A stretch of 64,000 nucleotides of DNA from Nitrobacter vulgaris (lineage in GTDB: Bacteria > Pseudomonadota > Alphaproteobacteria > Rhizobiales > Xanthobacteraceae), in assembly GCF_031453995.1 (NCBI RefSeq), contig NZ_JAVDPZ010000009.1:1-64000 (forward strand), in the 5' to 3' direction. The translations under genes were made by a program, and so were the position numbers. The notes under the pieces are model-generated. The model did no database searches, had not been told where the DNA came from, and saw only the letters and a list, made by a program, of their open reading frames with translations. Positions 51,842-61,392 of this stretch are shown one piece after another; position 1 is the first letter of the stretch, and the number at the start of each line of letters is the position of its first letter.

Positions 51842-52318
51842 TTAGCGTTTCGAGAACTGGAATGAGCGGCGGGCTTTCGCCTTGCCGTACTTCTTGCGCT
51901 CAACCACGCGGGAATCGCGGGTCAGGAAGCCACCCTTCTTGAGTACGCTACGCAATTCGGGCTCGAAGTTTGTCAATGCCTTGGACAAACCGTGACGGAC
52001 AGCTCCCGCTTGACCAGACAGGCCGCCGCCGGCGACGGTGCAGACCACGTCATATTGACCGGCGCGCGCGGCGGCAACAAGCGGCTGCTGAATCATCATT
52101 CGCAGCACAGGACGCGCGAAGTAAATTTCGACCTCTCGGGCGTTGACGAGAATTTTTCCGGCGCCCGGCTTGATCCAGACGCGGGCAACCGCGTCCTTGC
52201 GCTTGCCGGTGGCGTAAGCACGGCCGTACTTATCGACTTTCTTGGTGTGCTTCGGCGCTTCCGACTCGGCCGACTTCAGCGACGACAACTGATCGAGAGA
52301 CTGCATGGTATCGGACAT
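51842..52318 (-). CDS. rpsI: Ribosomal protein uS9
   Basis: The 158-residue small-subunit protein S9 ends KKYGKAKARRSFQFSKR, with the conserved C-terminal Arg that touches P-site tRNA. YATGKRKDAVARVWIKPG is the family signature. The first ~30 residues are an alphaproteobacterial extension. It follows rplM by two bases in the standard rplM-rpsI operon. Confidence 0.97.
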   Translation of the reverse strand: MSDTMQSLDQLSSLKSAESEAPKHTKKVDKYGRAYATGKRKDAVARVWIKPGAGKILVNAREVEIYFARPVLRMMIQQPLVAAARAGQYDVVCTVAGGGLSGQAGAVRHGLSKALTNFEPELRSVLKKGGFLTRDSRVVERKKYGKAKARRSFQFSKR

Positions 52319-52320
52319 AA

Positions 52321-52785
52321 TTATGCGGCCCTCTTGTTCTTGCGGTTCATTGCGCCGATATCGACGACTTCCGGCTGCTGGGCCTCATGCGGATGCTCCG
52401 CGCCGGCGTAGACACGGAGATTGCCAAGCTGCACGCGTCCCAGCGGTCCACGCGGGATCATACGTTCAATGGCCTTCTCGATGACGCGCTCCGGGAAGCG
52501 ACCCTCGAGGATCGACTTCGCAGTGCGCTGCTTGATGCCGCCAATATATCCGGTGTGATTGTAATAGACCTTGTTGTCACGCTTGCGGCCGGTGAGAACC
52601 ACCTTGGCGGCATTGATGATGATGACATTGTCGCCGCAATCGACATGCGGCGTATAGATCGGCAGATGCTTACCACGCAGCCGCATCGCAACGAGTGTGG
52701 CGAGCCGTCCGACCACCAGTCCGCTGGCGTCGATCAGCACCCACTTCTTCGTCACTTCGGCGGGCTTAGCCGAGAACGTTTTCAT
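52321..52785 (-). CDS. rplM: Ribosomal protein uL13
   Basis: The 154-residue large-subunit protein L13 starts MKTFSAKPAEVTKKWVLID and has KHLPIYTPHVDCGDNVI, KVYYNHTGYIGG and the GPLGRVQLGNLRVYAG motifs. ATG 52785 is the standard start. It leads the rplM-rpsI operon, with a likely promoter at 52837-52865. Confidence 0.97.
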   Translation of the reverse strand: MKTFSAKPAEVTKKWVLIDASGLVVGRLATLVAMRLRGKHLPIYTPHVDCGDNVIIINAAKVVLTGRKRDNKVYYNHTGYIGGIKQRTAKSILEGRFPERVIEKAIERMIPRGPLGRVQLGNLRVYAGAEHPHEAQQPEVVDIGAMNRKNKRAA

Positions 52786-52836
52786 GTGAGAGATCCGTGA
52801 AAAGAAACCTCGGCGCCCACGCACCGAACCATTGGG

Positions 52837-52865
52837 GTTCTAGAGAAGCGACCATCTCTAGTCAA
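52837..52865 (-). promoter_or_regulatory. Probable rplM promoter
   Basis: On the minus strand TTGACT (52865-52860) and TAGAAC (52842-52837) are 17 bases apart, pointing to rplM. A hairpin CTAGAGA / TCTCTAG (52840-52861) overlaps the spacer. Confidence 0.5.
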
Positions 52866-53284
52866 CGCCTCTAATAAGGTATTTCTATATAATAATCATA
52901 TACTTATGAAAACGGTTCTATATTACCTGTGAAATTTCCAAATGTTCGGAAGAGAATAGGTAGATGTCGCATGTGCGGTTGGATCGGGCGACGTGCCAGA
53001 ATAGCGTTCCCTTCCCGACCACTAGCTTGCCGAGTTGGAGCTAACGCAAAACCTCATGATCTGTTCTGGACCACCAGATGAGTCACGATGCCTCCGACGA
53101 CAGCATATCCGCGGGACTTTCAACAAGGAGCGGCTCGGCGTGAGCGCGTGATTTTGGTTTAAAGCATCGCGGCCATCGTCGCGACGCGCGGAAAAAGCCG
53201 GTGCTTGAGGCAGCGCCTTGACGGCGACCCGCGATCCCATCAGCATCCACCGTGTCACATTCGACCGAGCACACAGGACACGAG
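52866..53284. other. Intergenic stretch before metZ
   Basis: About 420 bases without a supported gene. The part 52867-52925 is unusually AT-rich for the window, as expected of a promoter UP-like region. GC-rich inverted repeats are seen near 53190, but no known methionine riboswitch could be recognised. Confidence 0.5.
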
Positions 53285-54562
53285 ATGACCGATCGCATCC
53301 CAGGCTTTGCAACGCTTGCTGTCCATGCCGGCGCCCAGCCTGATCCGACCACCGGCGCACGCGCGACGCCGATCTATCAGACCACCTCGTTCGTGTTCAA
53401 CGATGCCGAGCACGCGGCCTCGCTGTTCGGATTGCAGGCATTCGGCAACATCTATACCCGCATCGGCAATCCGACCAACGCGGTGCTGGAAGAGCGAGTC
53501 GCCGCGCTCGAAGGCGGCACTGCAGCGCTCGCGGTAGCCTCGGGACACGCCGCGCAGGTCATCACGCTTCAGCAACTCATGAAGCCCGGTGATGAGGTCA
53601 TCGCCGCGCGCAAGCTCTATGGCGGGACGATCAATCAGTTCACGCACGCATTCAAGAGCTTTGGCTGGAACGTGGCGTGGGCCGATCCGGACGACGTCGA
53701 GACTTTTGAACAAGCGGTCACGCCGCGAACACGAGCGATCTTCATCGAATCCATCGCCAATCCGCGGGGCTCAATCACCGATATCGAAGCCGTCGCCACT
53801 GTGGCACGCAAGGCCGGTGTCCCCCTGATCGTCGACAATACGATGGCGAGCCCATACCTGATCCGGCCGATCGAACACGGCGCCGATATCGTGGTTCATT
53901 CGCTCACAAAATTCCTCGGCGGCCATGGCAACTCGCTTGGCGGCATCATCGTCGATGCAGGTACATTCGACTGGTCGAAGGACAACAAGTTTCCAATGCT
54001 GAGCGAACCGCGTCCGGAGTATCATGGAATCCGGATACAGGAGACATTCGGAAATTTCGCATTCGCGATTGCTTGCCGTGCGCTTGGCCTGCGCGATCTC
54101 GGCTCGGCGCTGTCGCCGTTTAATGCATTCATGATCCTGACGGGTATCGAAACGCTGCCGTTACGGATGCAGAAACATTGCGAGAATACGCAGGCGATCG
54201 CTGAATGGCTGGCCGTCCACCCTGCGGTCGCGGCCGTCAACTACGCTGGATTGCCCGGCGACAAGTACAATACCCTTGCCCGCAAGTATTCGCCCAAGGG
54301 AGCGGGCGCGGTCTTCACGTTCAGCCTGAAAGGCGGATATGACGCCGGCGTCAATCTGGTGTCGAAACTCAAGCTGTTCTCGCACCTTGCCAATATCGGC
54401 GATACCCGATCGCTTGTTATCCATCCGTCATCGACCACGCACAGCCAACTCGACGATGCGGCTAAGACCAAAGCCGGTGCCGGACCCGATGTCGTTCGCC
54501 TGTCAATCGGCATCGAGGACAAAGAAGATCTGATGGCCGACCTCGATCAGGCCATGGCGTGA
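53285..54562 (+). CDS. metZ: O-acetyl/O-succinylhomoserine sulfhydrylase (MetZ/MetY type)
   Basis: The 425-residue PLP enzyme makes homocysteine from an activated homoserine and sulfide. It shows TLAVHAGAQPDPTTGARATPIYQTTSF, YTRIGNPTNAVLEERVAALEGG, IVDNTMASPYL and the PLP-Lys region VVHSLTKFLGGHGNSLGG. The 50-residue insert GTFDWSKDNKFPMLSEPRPEYHG is typical of the acetylhomoserine enzyme subgroup. ATG 53285 follows AGGACACGAG; a GTG at 53252 is possible. A dispersed repeat follows the stop. No met regulator is adjacent. Confidence 0.93.
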   Translation: MTDRIPGFATLAVHAGAQPDPTTGARATPIYQTTSFVFNDAEHAASLFGLQAFGNIYTRIGNPTNAVLEERVAALEGGTAALAVASGHAAQVITLQQLMKPGDEVIAARKLYGGTINQFTHAFKSFGWNVAWADPDDVETFEQAVTPRTRAIFIESIANPRGSITDIEAVATVARKAGVPLIVDNTMASPYLIRPIEHGADIVVHSLTKFLGGHGNSLGGIIVDAGTFDWSKDNKFPMLSEPRPEYHGIRIQETFGNFAFAIACRALGLRDLGSALSPFNAFMILTGIETLPLRMQKHCENTQAIAEWLAVHPAVAAVNYAGLPGDKYNTLARKYSPKGAGAVFTFSLKGGYDAGVNLVSKLKLFSHLANIGDTRSLVIHPSSTTHSQLDDAAKTKAGAGPDVVRLSIGIEDKEDLMADLDQAMA

Positions 54563-54600
54563 AGAAGTGCATATGGTCGTCTGCTGCCCAACCTGAGCTC

Positions 54601-54653
54601 CGATTCAACTGCGTTGCATCAAACTGTGTTTTTTTGGATCATGCTTTAACGCG
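54601..54653. repeat. Dispersed repeat, short copy
   Basis: CGATTCAACTGCGTTG, ATCAAACTGTG, then GGATCATGCTTTAACGCG; a shortened copy of the element at 20394-20476, with the middle third missing. It ends over the stop codon of the narK gene, as the other copy ends over the hflX stop. Confidence 0.65.
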
Positions 54654-55902
54654 ATAAATCCGTCGCCGGAGATCGTGACTTTTCTCCCATGACCGGCGCC
54701 TTCCGGACTTCGGTCAGATAATTGAGGGTCAGCGACACCCAGATGATGCCGTAGAGCAGCATGAAGCAGCTCGAATTGATGCCGAGCCAGTCCAAGATCG
54801 CACCGAACGTGATCGGCAGCAGGAAACCGCCGAGGCCGCCCGCCATGCCGACAATGCCGGACACCGCGCCCATGCTGTCGGGAAAGTCGTCGCCGATATA
54901 TTTGAACGTCGAAGCCATGCCGCAGGCAAAGGCGATGCCGAGCGTGAAGAGAAGCATCGTGAAGAACCACGACGGCAGAGCGATGCTGAAACTCAGAGGA
55001 TCGCGGATCGTGTGCACGATCAGGTCGGTCTTGGGATAGGACAGCAGGAACAGGCAGACCCAGGCAACCCACAGCACCCACCACGTCACATTATGAGCGC
55101 CGAAACGGTCCGACAACCAACCGCCGAGGGCGCGGAAGGCGCCGCCGGGGAGCGAGAAGCAGGCGGCGAGAAGCGAGGCCTGCGCGATGGTGAAGCCATA
55201 CTCCGTCTTGAAATATTGCGGCATCCAGATCGACAGCGCGGTGAAGCCGCCGAAGACGATCGAGTAGTACTGGCAGTATTTCCAAACCCGCGGATTGCGC
55301 AGCACGGACAACTGCTGCCACATCGATGCGACTGGACCGCCAACGCCAGGATCAGGCTTGGACAACACCCAGAACAAAAGCGCCGTGACCAGCAGCGCGA
55401 CCGCATAGACCTTGGGAACCATCTGCCACCCATAGGCCTCGATCAGCCACGGCGCGACGAACATGTTGAGCGCCGCGCCGATTGTTCCTGCACCGAAGAA
55501 GCCCATCGCGAAACCGCGGCTCTCTTTGGGAAAGAAGCGCGCGACGTAAGGTGTGCCGACCGAAAATGAAGCGCCGACGAGACCGAGCGCCAATCCGAGC
55601 AGCAAAAAATGCCAAAGCGCGGTCGCATAGGCGGACAGCCAAAGCGGGATCGCGCAGGCAATCAGCAACAGCAGCATGATGATCCGTCCGCCGAAGCGGT
55701 CGGTCCAGATGCCCAATGGCAAACGAAATATCGCACCGGTGAGGACGGGTGTCGCCGTGAGGAGACCGAACTCGGTCGAACCAAGCCCAAGCTGCGCGCG
55801 GATCGGGATGCCGATCACGCCGAACATCATCCAGACAGCGAAGCAGACGGTGAAGGCCCAGGTGCTGATAAGCAGGACCGACAGATTGCCTGATCTCGCC
55901 AT
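54646..55902 (-). CDS. narK: Nitrate/nitrite transporter, NarK/NNP family
   Basis: The 418-residue MFS protein has 12 membrane helices and the NNP nitrate signature: SVGTPYVARFFPKESRGFAMGFFGAGTIGAALN. The second-half motif is weaker: VGMAGGLGGFLLPITFG. The N-terminal FAVWMMFGVIGIPIRAQLGLG is typical of NarK/NasA. It exchanges or imports nitrate/nitrite. ATG 55902 was preferred over TTG 55914. No nas/nar/nxr gene is nearby in this window. Its last codons lie inside the short dispersed repeat. Confidence 0.87.
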   Translation of the reverse strand: MARSGNLSVLLISTWAFTVCFAVWMMFGVIGIPIRAQLGLGSTEFGLLTATPVLTGAIFRLPLGIWTDRFGGRIIMLLLLIACAIPLWLSAYATALWHFLLLGLALGLVGASFSVGTPYVARFFPKESRGFAMGFFGAGTIGAALNMFVAPWLIEAYGWQMVPKVYAVALLVTALLFWVLSKPDPGVGGPVASMWQQLSVLRNPRVWKYCQYYSIVFGGFTALSIWMPQYFKTEYGFTIAQASLLAACFSLPGGAFRALGGWLSDRFGAHNVTWWVLWVAWVCLFLLSYPKTDLIVHTIRDPLSFSIALPSWFFTMLLFTLGIAFACGMASTFKYIGDDFPDSMGAVSGIVGMAGGLGGFLLPITFGAILDWLGINSSCFMLLYGIIWVSLTLNYLTEVRKAPVMGEKSRSPATDLSR

Positions 55903-56189
55903 GATTGACCCCAATTCAGACCCGCCAACGACCGGGAGAGAATTTTGCGGTTTCCGCGTTATCGATGCTGACTATGACTCCGACATCATGATGCAAATTC
56001 GCGAATCCGCATAGCGCCAGATATTCGGCTTTGTGTCAGGTTGAGGTTAAGGTGACGATTTTAATCAATCGTAGCCGCTTCAGCATAGCCCGGAGTCATG
56101 CGGCCTCAAACTCGCGAGCAGCCGACTTGCGATCTCGTACGGACCAAAACAGAAAACCAGGTCGCGCGGAACGCCCACCAGGACCGATC

Positions 56190-57272
56190 TTATCCCGCCG
56201 CCACGCGCAGTCGTTGCCCTTCCAGCGCCGTGTTACCGGCCATCAACCGTTCCGCCTGAACAACCGCGAGCGTGAGGACGAGGATCGCAACCCCCTGATG
56301 CACCAGCGCGAGCGGGATCGGAACCTCGTGCAGGAGGGTCAGGATACCAAGCGTCGCCTGTAGCGTCATTGCTGCGGCGAGCCAAAGCGCACCGCGAACG
56401 ACGGCGGAACTTGCCCGCGACACGGGCGCATCAATCAGATGAAAAACAGCAATCGCAAACAGCGTATACGCCATCATGCGATGCTCGAACTGCACCGTGA
56501 GCGTATTGTCGAACAGATTGCGCCACCACGGTTGTTCGAAAAACAGCCGCGCGGAGGACGGAATGAACGATCCGTCGATGTCGGGCCAGGTGTTGAAGAC
56601 CTTGCCGGCGCGCAATCCGGCAACCAGCGCTCCGAAATAGAGCTGCACAAAAACGAGCACCAGCAGTATGCCGCTGGTCACGCGCAACCGCATCGGCGAC
56701 AGCAACGTTGGACGATCCGACAATCGCCGCACGGTCCAGACGATGGCCGCGAAAATCAGCAGAGCCAGCACCAGATGGGTCGCGAGACGGTACTGTGAAA
56801 CCTCGATGCGCTTGGTGAGGCCGGACGCGACCATCCACCAGCCGACCGCGCCCTGAAGTCCGCCAAGACCGAAAATGATCCAGAGCCGCCGCTTCAGATC
56901 CGACGGCAGCGCGCCGCGCCACATGAACCAGAGAAACGGCAACAGGAACGCGATACCTATAAAGCGTCCCAGCAGACGATGGCTCCACTCCCACCAGAAG
57001 ATCGTCTTGAACTGATCGAGCGTCATGCCCGCGTTCATCTCGCTATACTGCGGTATCTGCTTGTAGCCCTCGAAGGCCTGGGCCCATTCCTCTTGCGAGA
57101 GTGGAGGCAGCGTGCCGGTCACGGGCTTCCATTCGACGATCGAGAGACCGGATTCAGTCAGCCGCGTCGCGCCTCCGACCAACACCATCGCGGCAATCAG
57201 CAGCGCTATGAACACAAGCCACCCGCGCACGGCGCGCAGATGGAATTCCTTTTTTGCGATCGGACGGGTCAT
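56190..57272 (-). CDS. ctaA: Heme A synthase (CtaA/COX15)
   Basis: Heme A synthase oxidises heme O for cytochrome aa3 oxidase. The 360-residue protein has eight helices and the heme-binding His residues in WWEWSHRLLGR, YRLATHLVLAL, QFEHRMMAYTLF and LVHQGVAILVL, plus the conserved GGATRLTESGLSIVEWKPVTG. ATG 57272 (MTRPIAKKEFHLRA) is preferred; a GTG lies 12 bases upstream. COX genes are not in the window. Confidence 0.95.
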   Translation of the reverse strand: MTRPIAKKEFHLRAVRGWLVFIALLIAAMVLVGGATRLTESGLSIVEWKPVTGTLPPLSQEEWAQAFEGYKQIPQYSEMNAGMTLDQFKTIFWWEWSHRLLGRFIGIAFLLPFLWFMWRGALPSDLKRRLWIIFGLGGLQGAVGWWMVASGLTKRIEVSQYRLATHLVLALLIFAAIVWTVRRLSDRPTLLSPMRLRVTSGILLVLVFVQLYFGALVAGLRAGKVFNTWPDIDGSFIPSSARLFFEQPWWRNLFDNTLTVQFEHRMMAYTLFAIAVFHLIDAPVSRASSAVVRGALWLAAAMTLQATLGILTLLHEVPIPLALVHQGVAILVLTLAVVQAERLMAGNTALEGQRLRVAAG

Positions 57273-57368
57273 CAAAAAAGCCACAGTTGAAGGTATTTTT
57301 CGTGCCCTTTATAGTCCACCGCAGCCCCGGCGCAAGCCTCGTCCCGGTCACGAGTTGCACTTTAAGGT

Positions 57369-57575
57369 ATGCGGATACGCACCCGGAAATTCCTCGGCAC
57401 GATCGCTTTGCTCGTGCTGGTCGTCGTCTGGTCGCTGCTGGGCATGGCGGTTGCGCAAATGCCGTGGCTCGCGGCATCCGGTCTCTACCAGGCGATCTTC
57501 TATGTTGTCGCCGGACTCGGCTGGGTCTTGCCGGCTATGCCTATCGTGAGTTGGATGGCGAAACCCGACGCGTGA
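57369..57575 (+). CDS. DUF2842 small membrane protein
   Basis: The 68-residue protein has two membrane helices (FLGTIALLVLVVVWSLLGMAVA and LYQAIFYVVAGLGWVLPAMPI) and ends WMAKPDA, the pattern of DUF2842, a family of small membrane proteins of unknown function common in Rhizobiales and often next to ctaA. It is divergent from ctaA. Confidence 0.87.
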   Translation: MRIRTRKFLGTIALLVLVVVWSLLGMAVAQMPWLAASGLYQAIFYVVAGLGWVLPAMPIVSWMAKPDA

Positions 57576-57768
57576 AGCGTCTCACGGTCACCTCACCGGC
57601 GGCGAGCGCAAGCCCAGAGTCCGGGTCTTCGATCCATCGCCTTCGACGCGAATGCCTACGGGAACCCCTTCTCGCCGCTCGCATATGGCCCTTACTCTTT
57701 GTTGACATCTTTTATGCGAAAGTCCGCCCAGACCAAAAGCTAACAAAAAATTGATAACAGGCTCAGCA

Positions 57769-58962
57769 ATGACCATGGCGGCTCTGATCGAAAGTCCGAC
57801 CGCGAAGTCACAGCCACGATCAGGCGAACGGCGTATCGCGCATCTCGAAATCCTCCAGGATCTACGCGAAGCCGAGCCGATCTGGCGCAATCTCGAGGTG
57901 TCGCAGTTTTCGACGCCCTATCAGCGATTCGACTTCCTGTCTGCCTGGCAGCGACACGTCGGAACCGACAAGCAACTTCCACCCAGCATTATCGTCGCCT
58001 TCGACGCTCAGCGACAACCACTCCTGCTGCTCCCGCTCGTATTGGGCACGGAAAGTGGCGTTCGTGTCGCACGGTTCATGGGCGGCAAGCACACGACTTT
58101 CAACATGGCGCTCTGGCAGCAGGATTTCGCGGCCTCCGCCACGCGTGCGGATCTCGACGCGCTGGTTCGAGGAATCGGCGAACTTCCAATCAGAATCGAC
58201 GTGCTGGCATTCACGCGGCAGCCGCGGCACTGGCGCGACCTGCAAAATCCAATGGCGCTCTTGCCGAGCCAGCCCTCTGCCAACGGCTGTCCGTTGATGA
58301 TATTTTCGCCGGGAGCGCCGCCGTCGGCGCGCATCAGCAACTCATTTCGACGTCGGCTCAAAGGCAAGGAACGCAAGCTCGAAACACTGCCCGGCTATCG
58401 CTATTGTATGGCGTCGACGGACACCGAGATTAAGCGGATTTGTGATGCGTTCTTCGCAATCAAGCCGCTGCGAATGGCCGCGCAGAAGCTTCCGAACGTG
58501 TTCGCCGAGACGGGCGTCGAGAGTTTCTTGCGCGCGGCTTGCCTGACACCGCTGACGGATGGCGGGCGCGCCATCGAGGTCCATGGCCTCGAATGCGATG
58601 CCGAGGTGATCGCGATCTTCGCTGGCGTCGCGGACGGACACCGCTTCTCGATGATGTTCAACACCTACACCATGTCGGAAAGCGCCCGCTACAGTCCCGG
58701 CCTGATCCTGATGCGCGATATCATCGATCATTATGCTGGGCGCGGCTACACCTCGCTCGACCTCGGAATCGGATCGGACGACTACAAGCGCCTGTTCTGC
58801 AAAAGCGACGAGCCAATCTTCGACAGCTACCTGCCGCTCACCACACGCGGCAGAATGGCTGCCATTGGCATGTCTTCGCTGGCCCGTGCCAAACGCTTCG
58901 TGAAGCAGACGCCGGCGCTGAAGCGGTCGGCCGAGATGTTGCGCGGGATAATGCATCGCTGA
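57769..58962 (+). CDS. CelD/BcsL-like GNAT-fold acyltransferase
   Basis: The 397-residue protein belongs to the GNAT-fold family with cellulose-synthesis CelD: AEPIWRNLEVSQFSTPYQRFDFLSAWQRHVG, PLLLLPLVLGTESGVRVARFMGG, and a second half with FRRRLKGKERKLE, YTMSESARYSPGLILMRDIIDHYAGRGYTSLDLGIG. It may acylate or transfer groups during exopolysaccharide synthesis. ATG 57769 was chosen; the frame extends to a TTG at 57751. It is convergent with the Wzz-like gene. Confidence 0.85.
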   Translation: MTMAALIESPTAKSQPRSGERRIAHLEILQDLREAEPIWRNLEVSQFSTPYQRFDFLSAWQRHVGTDKQLPPSIIVAFDAQRQPLLLLPLVLGTESGVRVARFMGGKHTTFNMALWQQDFAASATRADLDALVRGIGELPIRIDVLAFTRQPRHWRDLQNPMALLPSQPSANGCPLMIFSPGAPPSARISNSFRRRLKGKERKLETLPGYRYCMASTDTEIKRICDAFFAIKPLRMAAQKLPNVFAETGVESFLRAACLTPLTDGGRAIEVHGLECDAEVIAIFAGVADGHRFSMMFNTYTMSESARYSPGLILMRDIIDHYAGRGYTSLDLGIGSDDYKRLFCKSDEPIFDSYLPLTTRGRMAAIGMSSLARAKRFVKQTPALKRSAEMLRGIMHR

Positions 58963-58983
58963 CACCTCCCGCGCGGCGACCGA

Positions 58984-61149
58984 TCAAGCCGCCTCGCGAG
59001 GGCCAAGCTGAGTGTCCGAGCGTAGTGATGCCGGATCAAGCATCGTCACTGTCGTAAAGCCGATAGCCTTGAGTTGGCTACTCATCCGCATCCGCGCATC
59101 CGCGTTCATCGACGGGTCGGGAACGACGATCGCGCGCGCCTGCTCCGTCAGGAGTTTCGCCGGGAGGTCAGTAGCAGTGCCCGCGACGAGCAGCACGTGA
59201 TCGTAGACGCCCAACAGAGCATCGAGCGCAATTGCGAGGCGCGGCGATTGCAGCAGCGAGCGATCGGCATCAGAACGCCCGGCACCGACAAGATGGAGCG
59301 GCGAGAGCCGGTCGCGGGTGATCACCTGTCCGAAAGACGTCTCACCCAGCATCAGGTCAGCCAATCCAGGCGCCGCCGGATCGACCGAAGTCGCCGTCAA
59401 CGCCGACGATGACGGAGAAAGGTCGACCAGGACTACCTTGGCACTATTGGTTAACAGGCGCGCGAGCGCGAGCGCCGCGAGCATGATGCTCTCGTTCTCG
59501 CCGGTACCCATAACCGTGATTCTGTGCGCCGCTTCGCCTGCCGCTCGCAGGTCATTCGCGAGATGATCGATCTCTGCCAGGTCCGCTGCCGGCGCGGAAT
59601 CAACGCGGAACTCGCGTATCCTCGGTGCAGCAGGCAACGCTAGGCCGGAGTTAACTGCTGCCAGGTTCCGCGGCGAAGTGATGCGCAGCAGCTCGCCGGT
59701 CGCGATAGTGCCCGCGGCCAGCATCAGGGTCGCCAGCGTGGCGATCAGGACGATTGGCAGCTTCTTCGGGTAAGCCGGCGTGTTCGAGACGATGGCCCGC
59801 GAGATAACGCGGCCATCGGACGGTGCCGTATCGATGTTTTCTCGCGTGGTAGCTTCGCGGTATTTTGCGAGATACGATTCCAGCAGGTCACGCTGCGCCT
59901 TGGCTTCGCGCTCCAGCGCACGCAGCTTGACATCGTCCCCGTTGGAAGACGTCGCCAGCTTCTTCAACTGATCGAGACTAGTGTTGAGACTCTCGACCCG
60001 GCCGCTGGCAATGCGGGCGTCGTTTTCCAGCGACCGCGAGATCTTGTCCGCCTCCTCGCGCAACTGACGATCGAGATCCGCAAGCTGGGCCTTCAGTTCC
60101 CTGATCCGCGGATGCCGGTCGAGCAGGGTCGACGATTGCTCCGCCAGTTGCGCACGCAGCGTCACGCGCTGTTCCGAAAGGCGGCGGATCAGTTCCGAAT
60201 TGAGAACTTCCGAGGCTTCGATCGATTTACCGGTCTGAAGCATCCCGCGGATCAGTCGCGATTTCGATTCCGCGTCTGACTTCAGCGCACGCGCGTTGTT
60301 CAGTTGGGTATTGATTTCACCCAGTTGCTGGTTCGACAGCGAAGTGTTGTTGGTGCCGATGAAAAGGCTGGATTTAGACCGGAATTCCTCCACCCGTGAC
60401 TCGGCGTCGGCGACCTTCTTGCGCAAATTGTCGATTTCTCCGGACAACCATTGACCTGCAGCCTTCGCCTGCTCCTGACGCGCGTTCAGTTGCAAAACGA
60501 GATATCCGTCCGCGATGGAATTCGCGATGCGGGCTGCGAGCTCCGGACCATGCGATTGGAATTCAATGACGATCACGCGGGATTTATCGACGGCGTAGGC
60601 GGTCAGTCGGTCGTAGTAGGATTCCAGCACGCGCTCTTCCAGTGTCATCCGAAGCGGGTCGCGGCCGATTCCGAACAGCGCAAGCAGCGACTTGATCGGC
60701 GACACGCCGCGCAACACCGGATCGAATTCCGGATTCTCCGCGAGCTTGTTCTTTTTGATGACCTCGCGGGCAAGATCGCGTGACAGCACCAGTTGCACCT
60801 GGCTGGCGACGGCTTCCGGATCGAGCGCGTTGCGCTCTTCGTTACGCTCCCCGGTCGGGCGTAAAAAAACGTTCTCGCGCCCATCGATCAGGATGCGGGC
60901 TTCGGACTTGTATCTGGGTGTGATCAGATTGACGATAAGAAGCGAAAGCGCGAAGGCGAGAAGCGTTGGGATGATGATCAAGCGTTTTTTGCGCAGCAGC
61001 ACCCGCCAGATCGAGCGCAGATCGAGGTCACCGGACTCCGGATTCGGCACGGTTTCGGACGCCGCCGGACCTGACGAAGATATCGCCCCGGATTTAGTCT
61101 CCAGATCCGACATCGTGTTCTTGACAGCACGCCAGAACGCAAACCGCAT
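58984..61149 (-). CDS. Wzz/GumC-type exopolysaccharide chain-length protein with degenerate kinase domain
   Basis: The 721-residue protein has an N-terminal Wzz domain (SIWRVLLRKKRLIIIPTLL), a long periplasmic coiled coil from about residue 195 to 430, a second helix (IVLIATLATLMLAAGTIATG) and a C-terminal BY-kinase-like domain from residue ~542. The P-loop GK motif is lost (VMGTGENESIMLAALALARLL), Walker A' reads VVLVDLSPSSS and Walker B reads YDHVLLVAG; no Tyr cluster ends the protein. It therefore looks like a pseudo-kinase that keeps its polymerisation role. ATG 61149 has GGGAG six bases upstream. It is divergent from the Wza-type gene. Confidence 0.92.
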   Translation of the reverse strand: MRFAFWRAVKNTMSDLETKSGAISSSGPAASETVPNPESGDLDLRSIWRVLLRKKRLIIIPTLLAFALSLLIVNLITPRYKSEARILIDGRENVFLRPTGERNEERNALDPEAVASQVQLVLSRDLAREVIKKNKLAENPEFDPVLRGVSPIKSLLALFGIGRDPLRMTLEERVLESYYDRLTAYAVDKSRVIVIEFQSHGPELAARIANSIADGYLVLQLNARQEQAKAAGQWLSGEIDNLRKKVADAESRVEEFRSKSSLFIGTNNTSLSNQQLGEINTQLNNARALKSDAESKSRLIRGMLQTGKSIEASEVLNSELIRRLSEQRVTLRAQLAEQSSTLLDRHPRIRELKAQLADLDRQLREEADKISRSLENDARIASGRVESLNTSLDQLKKLATSSNGDDVKLRALEREAKAQRDLLESYLAKYREATTRENIDTAPSDGRVISRAIVSNTPAYPKKLPIVLIATLATLMLAAGTIATGELLRITSPRNLAAVNSGLALPAAPRIREFRVDSAPAADLAEIDHLANDLRAAGEAAHRITVMGTGENESIMLAALALARLLTNSAKVVLVDLSPSSSALTATSVDPAAPGLADLMLGETSFGQVITRDRLSPLHLVGAGRSDADRSLLQSPRLAIALDALLGVYDHVLLVAGTATDLPAKLLTEQARAIVVPDPSMNADARMRMSSQLKAIGFTTVTMLDPASLRSDTQLGPREAA

Positions 61150-61392
61150 TGCTTACTCCCGCTGGACGCTTAGAGCGCTTTCGGGTGAATCTGACACTCG
61201 CCCAATCGGAGGCAAATGTTGGAGCCTTGAATAGGACCACTCAGCCGAACGGGACGATTACAGTCGATTATAGTTTCTGCCGAGTTAACCACGCCTGCCA
61301 AGCGGGTTCCACCGGGTGCGTCGCGACGCCTTCGATTACGGTTTATTAACCACAAAAGCCTTTAGTGGATTTGAATATTTCATGGATGCCCG

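Noticed and set aside
53180..53284. A possible SAM riboswitch ahead of metZ
   Set aside because: The GC-rich stem near 53150-53200 does not show the conserved SAM-II core or its A-rich pseudoknot strand, so it cannot be supported by eye.
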